This document shows, piece by piece, positions 54,915 to 63,062 of a stretch of DNA of 64,000 nucleotides. Under the pieces are notes generated by a model. It saw nothing but the letters and a program-made list of their open reading frames with translations, ran no database searches and was not told where the DNA came from. The stretch lies in assembly GCF_014650455.1 (NCBI RefSeq), contig NZ_BMUZ01000005.1, positions 1 to 64,000 of the forward strand. The letters run 5' to 3'. Origin of the DNA: Streptomyces xanthochromogenes. Lineage in GTDB: Bacteria; Actinomycetota; Actinomycetes; Streptomycetales; Streptomycetaceae. Positions within the stretch are counted from its first letter, which is position 1. Every line of letters begins with the position of its first letter. The position numbers were made by a program, and so were the translations under genes.

Positions 54915-55901
54915 ATGTTGGAAGCGCTGGGGTTGGATCCGCACGCCGAGGCGGTTTATCGGGGCATGCTGGCGGATCCCGTGGGGGGCGTGGCCGAGCT
55001 GAGCCACCGGCTCGGGCTCACCGAGAGCGAAGTCCGTGACGGCCTCGACCGCCTGGTCGACCTGGAGCTCCTGAGGCCCACCCGGGAGTCCCTCGGCGGC
55101 CTGCGTCCGGTCCGGCCGGAGCTCGGCCTCGACCTGATCCTGCGACACCAGGAGGAGGAACTCGCAAGGCGCCAGGAGGAGTTGGCCCGCGGGAAGGCGG
55201 CCGCCGCGAGGCTCGCCTCCGACTTCGCGGAACTGCTGCCCAATACCGAGATCGATGGTGCGGAGCGCCTGGTGGGTCTGGACGCCATCCAGAGCCGTCT
55301 CGAGGCCCTGGCCAACGGCCTGGCCCGGGAGTGCCTCGCCATCCTGCCCGGCGGCGCGCAGTCGGTGGGCAGCCGCGAGGCCTCGCGCCCGCTGGACGAA
55401 CGGGCGCTGCGGCGCGGCGTCGAGATGCGGACCATCTACCAGGACAGCGTGCGCAACGATCCGGCGACGCTGACCTACGCGCGCTGGCTCACCGAACTCG
55501 GTGGTCAGGTACGCACGGGCCCGCTCCTGCCGCAGCGCCTCCTGATCTTCGACCGCACCACCGCGCTGATCCCCATCGACCCGCACAACACCCGCCTCGG
55601 CGCCCTGTGCACGCGCTCGCCGGGCATCGTGGCTCCGCTGGTCACGCTGTTCGAGCAGACGTGGGAGACGGCGGTGCCCCTGGGCGCGGACCGGACCCGC
55701 GCGGACGGCGAATCCCTCACCCCCGGAGAGCGGGAACTGCTCAAGCTGCTCGCGTCCGGCATGACCGATGAGACGGCCGGCCGACAGCTGGGGGTGTCCC
55801 TGCGGACCGTGCGTCGGCAGATGTCCGGCCTGATGGAGCGGCTGCACGCCTCCAGCCGCTTCGAGGCGGGACTCAGGGCGGCCCAACGAGGATGGCTCTG
55901 A
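54915..55901 (+). CDS. TrmB/LuxR-type transcriptional regulator
   Basis: 328 residues. N-terminal winged helix similar to TrmB (HAEAVYRGMLADPVGGVAEL, LGLTESEVRDGLDRLVDLEL), a coiled segment (EEELARRQEELARGK), a middle domain like phospholipase D/TrmB sensor regions (residues 100-250), and a C-terminal LuxR helix-turn-helix (LTPGERELLKLLASGMTDET; LGVSLRTVRRQMSGLMERL). Such orphan regulators are numerous in Streptomyces. Divergent from the ISWD peptide gene. Confidence 0.9.
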   Translation: MLEALGLDPHAEAVYRGMLADPVGGVAELSHRLGLTESEVRDGLDRLVDLELLRPTRESLGGLRPVRPELGLDLILRHQEEELARRQEELARGKAAAARLASDFAELLPNTEIDGAERLVGLDAIQSRLEALANGLARECLAILPGGAQSVGSREASRPLDERALRRGVEMRTIYQDSVRNDPATLTYARWLTELGGQVRTGPLLPQRLLIFDRTTALIPIDPHNTRLGALCTRSPGIVAPLVTLFEQTWETAVPLGADRTRADGESLTPGERELLKLLASGMTDETAGRQLGVSLRTVRRQMSGLMERLHASSRFEAGLRAAQRGWL

Positions 55902-56000
55902 CCGACCCCGGCGCGGCTCGCCCGACCGACCCCGGCGCGGCTCGGCCGACCTGGGTACGGCGCGGCTCGGCCGACCTGGGTACGTCTCGTCCGACCGTCC
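55902..56000. repeat. Degenerate tandem repeats between regulator and surface-protein operon
   Basis: Units of about 20 bases (CGACCCCGGCGCGGCTCG twice, then CGACCTGGGTACG twice with GCGCGGCTCGGC between) run from about 55905 to 55992. They are non-coding and of unknown meaning. Confidence 0.6.
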
Positions 56001-56064
56001 ACACCGCGCACCCACCGCCGGAAGACGCCCCGGCGCCACCGGCCGCTGCCGCACCGCGCGAACG

Positions 56065-56099
56065 CGGCCCGTTCCGAAGACCGTCTCCGGAACGGGCCG
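56065..56099. terminator. Hairpin terminator, regulator / surface-protein operon
   Basis: CGGCCCGTTCCG (56065-56076) is complementary to CGGAACGGGCCG (56088-56099), a perfect 12-bp stem with an 11-base loop, between convergent genes. Confidence 0.75.
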
Positions 56100-56140
56100 A
56101 GCCGCTCGTGGTCCGCACTCACCTCACGCCGATGCCGGCG

Positions 56141-57559
56141 TCAGCGCGTGCCGCGCAGGCGCTTCCACGGGGTGAAGGTGAAGATCGCGCCGCCGAGGAG
56201 CAGCACCGTGCCCGCGACCAGACCGAGCGCGCGCAGGGCGCCGTTGTCGCTCGCACCGGTCTGGGCGAGGCCGCCCGAACCGGCCGTGGAGGCGCTGGAG
56301 CCGCCCGCCGCCGTACCGCCCGCGGAGCCGCTGCCGCCCGCCGCGCCGCCGGGCTGGGCCGCCGTGTCCAGCTCCAGGGAGACCGGCGCCGAGCCGGAGA
56401 CCTTGCACGGGATGTGGATCGGGGAGCCGCCCAGGGTGACGTCGATGGACAGGTCGCCGGGGCTCAGCGTCGACTTGCCCGAGGCGCCCGGCTTGTAGGT
56501 ACCGGTCATGTCGGTGAGGCTGACCGGTGCGCCCGACTTGATCGGGTCGGGGTTGGCCGCTCCCGTGACGGCCACCGTGCCCTTGTCGGCGCCGCCGACG
56601 GTGACCTGCATGGACGGCTTGAGCGCCCCCGCCGGAAGGTCGGCCGGGCTGTTCATGACGCCCTTGGCCGTCTTGACGGTCAGGGCGTAACTCCCGCCGC
56701 TCTTCTTGGCGTTGATGGTCACCTTGGACTGGATACTGGCCGGCCCGGGCGAGGTGCAGGCGAAGTTGACGGCGACCTCCTTGCCCGGGAAGTCGGTCTG
56801 GCCCCCGCTGCCACCGGTGGTCCCGCCGGAGGTGGACCCGCCGCTCGTGGTCCCGCCGGTCGTCGATCCGCCGGAGGTGGTGCCGCCGGTGGTGCCGCCG
56901 GACGTCGTCGTGCCGCCCGAAGTGGTCGAGCCGGTGGTGCCGCCCGTGGTCGAGCCCGTGGTGCCTCCGGACGTCGTCGTGCCCCCGGTCGTGGAACCCC
57001 CGGTGGTACCGCCCGCGTCCGTCACCTTGATCGTCGCGGAGACGCCGACCGTCGCCTTCGGCGTGCACTTGGTGTCCGTCGACATGATCTGGTTGACGTT
57101 GATGTTGTACGCGTCCGGCGTCAGCGTGACGTCACCGGCCTTGGTCAGCTTCAGTTTGGCCGTCATGTCCGAGAGGACCATCGGGCTGTTCTTGGGGATG
57201 GGCGGGTTCTGCCGCGGGCCCTTCATGGCGATGTCCGCGGTCTGCGCGCCCGCCGCCTTGAGGGTGCCGGTGGGCTGGACGACGTCCTTGTTGAGGTCGA
57301 GGACGTTGGGGTTGTTCGAGGCGGCCTGGGTGAACTTCCAGACGACGTCCACCTCGTCGCCCACCTTGGCCGTGGCGGGCGCGGTGATCTGCACCTTCGT
57401 CGTGCCCTCGACCGGCGGCAGACCGGAGATGGACGGCGGTATGCACTCGGTGGCGTACGAGACTTCGGCTGCTTGTGCGGGACCTGCGGTCAGCATGATC
57501 CCCGCGCCGCCGAGCATCAGCGCGAGACCGGCCGCGCTCATCCTCCGTTGCGTGGTCAC
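56141..57559 (-). CDS. Two-domain cell-wall-anchored surface protein (LAQTG)
   Basis: 472 residues from GTG at 57559. Signal peptide (SAAGLALMLGGAGIMLTAGPAQA), a first beta-domain (35-180) with Cys near both ends, a Gly/Thr/Ser spacer of about 80 residues, a second beta-domain (about 265-400) with its own Cys pair, and an Ala/Gly/Ser stalk. The C-terminus shows a class E sortase signal: LAQTG, a helix (LRALGLVAGTVLLLGGAIF) and basic tail (KRLRGTR). The second domain resembles the single domain of the 233-residue protein upstream. No sortase gene is nearby. Last gene of a four-gene run. Confidence 0.85.
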   Translation of the reverse strand: MTTQRRMSAAGLALMLGGAGIMLTAGPAQAAEVSYATECIPPSISGLPPVEGTTKVQITAPATAKVGDEVDVVWKFTQAASNNPNVLDLNKDVVQPTGTLKAAGAQTADIAMKGPRQNPPIPKNSPMVLSDMTAKLKLTKAGDVTLTPDAYNINVNQIMSTDTKCTPKATVGVSATIKVTDAGGTTGGSTTGGTTTSGGTTGSTTGGTTGSTTSGGTTTSGGTTGGTTSGGSTTGGTTSGGSTSGGTTGGSGGQTDFPGKEVAVNFACTSPGPASIQSKVTINAKKSGGSYALTVKTAKGVMNSPADLPAGALKPSMQVTVGGADKGTVAVTGAANPDPIKSGAPVSLTDMTGTYKPGASGKSTLSPGDLSIDVTLGGSPIHIPCKVSGSAPVSLELDTAAQPGGAAGGSGSAGGTAAGGSSASTAGSGGLAQTGASDNGALRALGLVAGTVLLLGGAIFTFTPWKRLRGTR

Positions 57560-57582
57560 GGATTTCCCTTCGTCGTGGAACG

Positions 57583-58683
57583 TTACGGACGGTTGGGGTG
57601 GTTCTCGGACGGTGCGGAGTCGGGGGTGAACCACGGCAGCGCGGCCGTGGTTCCGTGCGGGGCGGTGCCCGGACCGGGCTCCGGCGCGGCGGGCGGCGGC
57701 CCTTCGGCGGGCGCCCGGCGCACCTTCGGCAGCCGTACGGTCACGTCGGGCAGCCGTACGCCCCGGTGCCGGGCCTGGTCGGACCGTCGGGGGGCGCGCG
57801 GGCGGAGCCGGTCGACGACGACCATGCCGATGCGGAAGACCGCGGCGGGCACCACCAGGCAGAGCAGAATCCAGAAGAGGGTGACGCCCCAGGGCCGGTC
57901 CACCCCCCACGGCTCGGTCGCGAGCAGCTTCTTCGCGTACTGGAGCGAGACCTGGTAGTCGCCGTGGGCGCCGGGCGACAGCTCGAAGTCGAGCTTGATC
58001 TCGGCCTTCTGGCCGGGCCCGATGGTGCCCTTCCACTGCCGGTCCTCCCACTGCGGGGCGAACACGCCGTGGGCGGTGCCGAGTTGGAATACGGGGTCCT
58101 TGACGGGGCCGGAGCCCAGGTTGCCCACGGTGAAGACCAGGGTGCGGGCGGGCGGCGCGCCGAACCACGTGAGCAGGGAGCCGCTGCCGTCCAGGCGCGG
58201 CTCGGTGAGCACCGCGAGCCTGCCGTCCCCGCTCTCGGTGGGCAGCGGCGCCACTGGATGCCCAGTGATCGTCAACTCGGTGTCCACGACGGCCTGTTCA
58301 CCCTGCACCGTCGCCACGTGGACGACGCACGGACACGGTTTGGGCGGCGGCGCGGCCGGCAGGACCTTGCTGAAGGAGCCCTCGCCATCGGTGGTGACGG
58401 CCTGACCGTCGGCGTTGGAGCAGGAGTTGGTGCCGCCGATGACGCCGAGTTCGGGGGTGGACTGCCCGCACACGAGCAGCATCAGCAGCGCCCCGGGCCG
58501 CCACCCCTTGCCGGTGACGGTGACGTCCGCCCCCTTGGCCGCCTCGCTCCGGGAGAGCGCGACGCTGCGCGCCGGCTTCTCCGGGGCCGCGTACGAGGGG
58601 CCGGCCGTCAGCACGACGAGCAGACCGGACAGCAGGCCGGACAGCAGCGGGGCGAGGGCCGCGCCCCCGGGACGTGACTTCAC
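57583..58683 (-). CDS. Secreted, membrane-anchored protein with Cys-rich module
   Basis: 366 residues from GTG at 58683. Signal peptide (LLSGLLSGLLVVLTAGPSYA), a beta-domain with VTVTGKGWRPGALLMLLVCGQ, like the repeated GxGxxPG unit of neocarzinostatin-type folds, and PCPCVVHVATVQG, a middle beta region, then a membrane helix (VTLFWILLCLVVPAAVF) and a long cytosolic basic Pro-rich tail. The start overlaps the stop of the upstream gene by four bases (GTGA). Unknown function in the surface operon. Confidence 0.78.
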   Translation of the reverse strand: MKSRPGGAALAPLLSGLLSGLLVVLTAGPSYAAPEKPARSVALSRSEAAKGADVTVTGKGWRPGALLMLLVCGQSTPELGVIGGTNSCSNADGQAVTTDGEGSFSKVLPAAPPPKPCPCVVHVATVQGEQAVVDTELTITGHPVAPLPTESGDGRLAVLTEPRLDGSGSLLTWFGAPPARTLVFTVGNLGSGPVKDPVFQLGTAHGVFAPQWEDRQWKGTIGPGQKAEIKLDFELSPGAHGDYQVSLQYAKKLLATEPWGVDRPWGVTLFWILLCLVVPAAVFRIGMVVVDRLRPRAPRRSDQARHRGVRLPDVTVRLPKVRRAPAEGPPPAAPEPGPGTAPHGTTAALPWFTPDSAPSENHPNRP

Positions 58684-59618
58684 TGGAGGGCTCCTGTCTG
58701 TGCCAACTCGCGTTCCGCAAATGGCACTTCGACCGGCTCGGCGGAGCGCCGCCGACGGCGCCGGACCAGCCGGAGGGCGGCAGCAGCGCCACCGAGGACC
58801 ACCAGGGCCGCCCCCGCCACCGCTGCCCACGGCACGAAGGTGGCGCTCGCCCCGGCGGTGGCGTGGGCGCCGCCGTCCGCGGTCACGTCGAGGTGGACGG
58901 TGACCCGGTCGAGGGCGGGCGGGTGCGCCCAGGGTTCGCTCAGCTCGACGCGCCGGCCGGGCAGCAGCTCGACGGGCAGCGCCTTGGCCGGGCGGTCGAG
59001 GGCGCGCCCGAAGACCCCGTCAGCGCGCAGCGCCAGACGCGGGGTCAGGGCGGTGTTGCCGCGATTGACCAGGGCGTAACGAATCAGCCCGTGGGCCTTG
59101 TCGACGCGTACGGACTCCACGGTGAGGGCGCTCAACGTCGGTCCCGACACGCGGAGTTGGAGGCGTACGCCCACTTCGCGCCCGCCCGCGTCCGCCACGA
59201 GGGCGGCGGGGTGGTCACCGGGCTGCGCACCGGAGGGGACGGTGACGGCGAAGGGCACGTCGGCGCGGGTGCGCGGCGGAATCCTGACCTCGGGTGCCGC
59301 GAGGGCGATCCACGGGTCGGGGGTGCGCCGCACGGCGAAGTCCCCGTTGGTGGCGTTGTAGGCGGCGGCGCCGCGCAGTTTCACGGTGAGCGGGGCGTCG
59401 GAGGGGTTGCTCAGGGAGAGGGTGTCCTGAAGGACCGTGCCGGGCGGTCCCTCCAGGTAGAAGTAGGGCCGCCCGTCGGAGGTGGGGCGGGTACCGCCGC
59501 CGGATGCGGGCGCGGCGGTCCAGTCCCCGCTCGCTGTCGGCGCGGCCCCGGCGGCGGGCACCGCGAGGGCGCACAGCAGCAGGGCCATGGCCGGCAGGGC
59601 CAGGCGGATCGGACGCAT
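58680..59618 (-). CDS. DUF916-like membrane-anchored surface protein
   Basis: 312 residues with a signal peptide (LALPAMALLLCALAVPAAG), an external beta-rich domain starting YFYLEGPPGTVLQDTLSLSN (like the peptidoglycan-binding DUF916 domain of WxL systems), a second domain, then one helix (AAVAGAALVVLGGAAAALRL), a basic stop-transfer (RRRRRR) and the end ELAQTGALQ. The LAQTG there lies on the cytosolic side of the helix, so it is not a normal sortase site. Coupled to the next gene. Confidence 0.78.
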   Translation of the reverse strand: MRPIRLALPAMALLLCALAVPAAGAAPTASGDWTAAPASGGGTRPTSDGRPYFYLEGPPGTVLQDTLSLSNPSDAPLTVKLRGAAAYNATNGDFAVRRTPDPWIALAAPEVRIPPRTRADVPFAVTVPSGAQPGDHPAALVADAGGREVGVRLQLRVSGPTLSALTVESVRVDKAHGLIRYALVNRGNTALTPRLALRADGVFGRALDRPAKALPVELLPGRRVELSEPWAHPPALDRVTVHLDVTADGGAHATAGASATFVPWAAVAGAALVVLGGAAAALRLVRRRRRRSAEPVEVPFAERELAQTGALQ

Positions 59619-59704
59619 CGGCGGCTCCTCGGACGCGAGGCGGTTCCTTGCGGGGTGCTTCCTTGCGGGGTTGTCGTGCGGGCCGTGCCGGCGTACGAGC
59701 GGGC

Positions 59705-60406
59705 TCAGGCGCGCTGGTTGCGGCGGGTCAGCCAGAGCACCCCGGCCGCGCCGACCAGGACGACCGTGCCGCCGAGCGTGCCGAGCGCCACGGCCGAGTC
59801 GAGCGGGCCGGTCTTGGGCAGGGCCGCCGGGGCGCCGCCGCCGGTGCTGCCACCGCTGCTTCCGCTACCACTGCTGCCACCACTGCCGCCCGAACCGGCC
59901 GCCCCGGTGACGTCCAGCTCCAGGGAGGGTCCAGGGCTGTTGCTGGCGGTGCAGGTCGTGACGGTGCCGAGCGCCTTGATGGTGAGCACGCCGGCGGTGA
60001 GGGTGACCTTGCCGTTCGCCTTCGGTACGTAGGTTCCCGACAAGTCACTGATCTTGATCGGGGAGTTGGCGGGTATCTCCGCGGTGTTGGCGGGCCCCTT
60101 GACCGCGATGGTGCCCTTGTCGGCGCCGCCCAGGTTGATCAGCGCGCTCGGGTTCATCGCGCCCGCGCCGAGCGCGACCGGGCTGGAGGAGACGCCCTTC
60201 TGGAAGGACATGGTCACGTTGTAGGAACTGCCGCTCTTGACCGCCTTGATGTCGATCGGCGACACGGCGCTCTTCGCCCCGATGGGGGTCTTGCAGTTGT
60301 AGTTCACGTCCACGACGGACGCCTGGGCCGCCGGGGCGGTGATCAGCACCACCGAGCCCGCCACCGCCGTCGCCAGCGCGAGAGCTGTCCTCTTCCGGTA
60401 CGACAC
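59705..60406 (-). CDS. Single-domain surface protein with LPKTG sortase signal
   Basis: 233 residues from GTG at 60406. Signal peptide (ALALATAVAGSVVLITAPAAQA), one beta-domain with a Cys pair at its two ends (NYNCKTPIG and TTCTAS) that is homologous to the second half of the 472-residue protein (DKGTIAVKGPAN against DKGTVAVTGAAN), a Gly/Ser stalk, then LPKTG, helix and RRNQRA tail. Canonical sortase substrate. First gene of the run. Confidence 0.87.
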   Translation of the reverse strand: MSYRKRTALALATAVAGSVVLITAPAAQASVVDVNYNCKTPIGAKSAVSPIDIKAVKSGSSYNVTMSFQKGVSSSPVALGAGAMNPSALINLGGADKGTIAVKGPANTAEIPANSPIKISDLSGTYVPKANGKVTLTAGVLTIKALGTVTTCTASNSPGPSLELDVTGAAGSGGSGGSSGSGSSGGSTGGGAPAALPKTGPLDSAVALGTLGGTVVLVGAAGVLWLTRRNQRA

Positions 60407-60855
60407 CTCTGGTTCCCCTTATGCCGGTTGAGCCGGAGGCCGCCAAGTTACTGACGGCACATCAGATTGGGCGCTCAAGGTACGCCGGGGAGGTTGTCGA
60501 GGGAAGACAAAGAACAGGGTCGGATCGACGCCCGGCCGACGTCCGGACATGCCCGTGGCCCGACGGTACGAACCGCCGGTAACCATGAACAGGAGTTACG
60601 CGGGTGCCGAGGGTTGCGCCCGGCCGGGGACGGCACGGACGCCGAAGTCCGAGTACGGCCGAGGTGCGCGCGCCGGGGGCCGAGCCAAGCCGCGAGTTGC
60701 GCGCCGAAGGCCGAGCCCAGCCGGCCGCGGCCGGGCGATCGCCGGGGATCGGCCCCGCCCGGAGGTGCGCGGTCGCCGAGGACCGGCCCGGCCGGAGCCG
60801 TGCGGGCGCCGCGCGTTCCACCCGGCGGGGTGTGCGCGCGTCCGCCCGACCGCGG
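60407..60855. other. 449-base gene-free stretch
   Basis: Must hold the promoter of the surface-protein operon. The rest is GC-rich with weakly repeated GCCGAGG, GCCGAAG and CGGCCGGG words. Long overlapping Arg/Pro/Ala-rich frames on both strands lack start sites and family signatures, so I call none of them. Confidence 0.5.
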
Positions 60856-61365
60856 TTACGCCGGGGCCGCGAGTTCCGCCCAGACCGTCTTGCCGGGCAC
60901 CCCCGGTGTGCGCACCACGCCCCAGTCGAGGCACAGCCGCTGCACGATGAACATGCCGTGTCCGCCGGGCCGCCCCGCGCGGTGCGGGGTGCGCGGCGCG
61001 GGCTGGCCCGAGCCGAGGTCGCTGACCTCCAGGCGCAACACCTTCGCGGTGTGCGAGACGCGCAGCCCCTCGGGCCCCTCGGCGTGCAGGCACGCGTTGG
61101 TGACCAGCTCGGAGACGACGAGCAGCACGTCCTCACAGGCGGCGCGGCCCTCGGCCGTAGCCGCCGGGAGCCAGTCCCAGTCGTAGAGGGCCTGCCTGGT
61201 GAAGTCACGGGCCATCGGAACGATGCCGCTCGCCCCCGACAGTGCCAGGACGCGTTCGGATACTACGGGGGCCGGGCTGTCGTTTTCCGACAGCCCGGCG
61301 TCGGGCCCGGCACCTTGGGATTCGGGCCCACGGTCGCCCGGAGCCTGCTCCCGGGTGGTGCTCAT
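60856..61365 (-). CDS. RsbW-like anti-sigma factor / serine kinase
   Basis: 169 residues. GHKL ATPase fold with the N box in ELVTNACLHAEGPEGL, then DLGSGQPAP and GRPGGHGMFIVQRL. Such proteins bind a SigB/SigF-type sigma and phosphorylate an STAS-domain antagonist. The N-terminal 35 residues are disordered. It follows the anti-anti-sigma gene after 64 bases; the sigma gene is divergent. Confidence 0.85.
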   Translation of the reverse strand: MSTTREQAPGDRGPESQGAGPDAGLSENDSPAPVVSERVLALSGASGIVPMARDFTRQALYDWDWLPAATAEGRAACEDVLLVVSELVTNACLHAEGPEGLRVSHTAKVLRLEVSDLGSGQPAPRTPHRAGRPGGHGMFIVQRLCLDWGVVRTPGVPGKTVWAELAAPA

Positions 61366-61429
61366 CAGCGCTTCACCTCACCGATTCGCCAATGTCTTCA
61401 GTCTGGTCTCCTGCCCGGACGAATCCGGG

Positions 61430-61798
61430 TCAGTCACTCAGAGCGGTATCGAGCGAATCATGCACGGTGAAGACTGCCTCCGCCCCCGTGATCTCGAATA
61501 CCCGAGCCACCACGGGCTGCATGGCCACCAGGTGCACCGCGCCGCCCAGCTCCTCCGCCTTGAGGCGGGCGCCGAGCAGTACGTTCAACCCGGTGGAGTC
61601 GCAGAACTCCAGCTGCGAACAGTCCACGACGAGCCGGATGCGCCCCTGTTCGAGGGCTTCCTCCAGCGGCTCCCTGAGCAGATCCGCGGTGTGGTGATCG
61701 AGCTCACCCGCGGGTGTCAGAACCTCGCTGTGACCTACGGTGCGGACTCCGACCCGGAGCCGGCCCCGATTCGTGCTGCCGACCGTGCCGCGGTCCAT
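61430..61798 (-). CDS. STAS-domain anti-anti-sigma factor
   Basis: 122 residues from MDRGTVGS, after AGAGGGAC. STAS fold with VLTPAGELDHHTADLLREPL, IRLVVDCSQLEFCDSTGLNV (phospho-Ser in the DST motif) and VHLVAMQPVVARVFEIT. Acts by partner switching with the RsbW-like protein. Divergent from the sigma gene. Confidence 0.9.
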   Translation of the reverse strand: MDRGTVGSTNRGRLRVGVRTVGHSEVLTPAGELDHHTADLLREPLEEALEQGRIRLVVDCSQLEFCDSTGLNVLLGARLKAEELGGAVHLVAMQPVVARVFEITGAEAVFTVHDSLDTALSD

Positions 61799-61862
61799 GC
61801 CGTCCCTCTTCGCCGATTCGTCGTAACTTCCCAGGAACACTACGCCTTCCCTACGCCATCTG

Positions 61863-61885
61863 GAACCCGAACATCCCACCAAAAC
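61863..61885 (-). promoter_or_regulatory. Possible SigB/SigF-type promoter before the anti-anti-sigma gene
   Basis: On the minus strand GTTTTG (61880-61885), 11 bases, GGGTTC (61863-61868). This resembles the alternative sigma consensus GTTT-N-GGGTAT. The spacer is one or two bases short and the -10 imperfect, so it is only a hint of autoregulation. Confidence 0.25.
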
Positions 61886-62043
61886 GGACATATACCAACA
61901 AAGAAGCCTTGCAAGAGCCTACTTAAAGCGGGTAGGGGTAGTAGAGACAGCTATTCAACACGACCGGCCACGGAGGCGCCGCACACCGCGGACAACACGT
62001 ATGGGCATCGGCAGCCATATGCCGAGAACGATGGAGGAGACCC

Positions 62044-62946
62044 ATGTCACCCCGGCTCGACGAATCGATTGCGGATACGTCGATCAAGCAGGAACCGCAG
62101 GACATCCGCCCCCCACATGCACGATCGCACGAAACCGAGGGACTTGAGGGACTTCCCGATATCCCGCCCTACGCCGAGGTCGGCCCCGTCGACGCGCGGG
62201 CACTGTCGAAGACGCTCTTCGCCCGCCTGCACGCACTCGAAGAGGGCACCCCCGAGCACGCCTACGTGCGCAACACCCTGGTCGAACTGAACCTCGCCCT
62301 GGTGAAGTTCGCCGCATCGCGCTTCCGCACCCGCAGCGAGCCGATGGAAGACATCGTCCAGGTCGGCACGATCGGCCTGATCAAGGCGATCGACCGGTTC
62401 GAGTTCGACCGCGGAGTGGAGTTCCCCACCTTCGCGATGCCGACCATCGTCGGCGAGATCAAGCGCTTCTTCCGCGACACCTCCTGGTCGGTGCGGGTCC
62501 CGCGCAGGCTCCAGGAGCTCCGTCTGGACCTCGCCAAGGCGGGCGACGAACTCGCCCAGCAGCTTGACCGCTCGGCCACGGTGGGCGAGCTCGCCGAACG
62601 CCTCGGCATCACCAAGGAAGAAGTCGTCGAAGGCATGGCGGCGAGCAACGCGTACACCGCGAGCTCGCTGGACGCCCAGCCCGAGGAGGACGACGCCGAG
62701 GGCGCGCTGAGCGACCGCATCGGCTACGAGGACCACGACCTCGAAGGCGTCGAGTACATCGAGTCGCTGAAGCCGTTGATCGCCGAACTGCCCGCGCGGG
62801 ACCGGAAGATCCTGTCGCTGCGCTTCGTCGCCAACATGACGCAGTCCGAGATCGGCGAGGAGCTCGGCATCTCCCAGATGCACGTCTCCCGGCTGCTCTC
62901 GCGCACCCTGCGCAAGCTCCGCAAGGGGCTGACCGTCGAGGAGTGA
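62044..62946 (+). CDS. SigB/SigF family RNA polymerase sigma factor
   Basis: 300 residues after an ideal GGAGGAG site. Sigma region 2 (LVKFAASRFRTRSEPMEDIVQVGTIGL; FATPTI-like FPTFAMPTIVGEIKRFFRD), region 3 (VPRRLQELRLDLAKAGDEL), and region 4 (RDRKILSLRFVANMTQSEIG, GISQMHVSRLLSRTLRKLR). This is the stress/sporulation class regulated by partner switching, matching the divergent anti-sigma and anti-anti-sigma genes. The N-terminal 40 residues are variable. It could be the SigF, SigI or a related paralogue; the exact one is not decided. Confidence 0.93.
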   Translation: MSPRLDESIADTSIKQEPQDIRPPHARSHETEGLEGLPDIPPYAEVGPVDARALSKTLFARLHALEEGTPEHAYVRNTLVELNLALVKFAASRFRTRSEPMEDIVQVGTIGLIKAIDRFEFDRGVEFPTFAMPTIVGEIKRFFRDTSWSVRVPRRLQELRLDLAKAGDELAQQLDRSATVGELAERLGITKEEVVEGMAASNAYTASSLDAQPEEDDAEGALSDRIGYEDHDLEGVEYIESLKPLIAELPARDRKILSLRFVANMTQSEIGEELGISQMHVSRLLSRTLRKLRKGLTVEE

Positions 62947-62959
62947 GCACAGCTGTCCG

Positions 62960-62990
62960 AAGGGCCCGCACCGTCAAGGTGCGGGCCCTT
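62960..62990. terminator. Terminator after the sigma factor gene
   Basis: AAGGGCCCGCACC / GGTGCGGGCCCTT, a perfect 13-bp stem with a five-base loop, 14 bases past the stop. Confidence 0.88.
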
Positions 62991-63062
62991 CCGCGTTGTT
63001 GACGAAGCGGTGCGCACTGGGTCACATTGAGCGCTGGGCCTGCGGGGGTCTGGGGGGACTTC

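Noticed and set aside
57583..58830. Longer start for the Cys-rich secreted protein
   Set aside because: The 49 extra residues would precede the signal peptide, and the GTG at 58683 overlaps the upstream stop with a proper ribosome-binding site.
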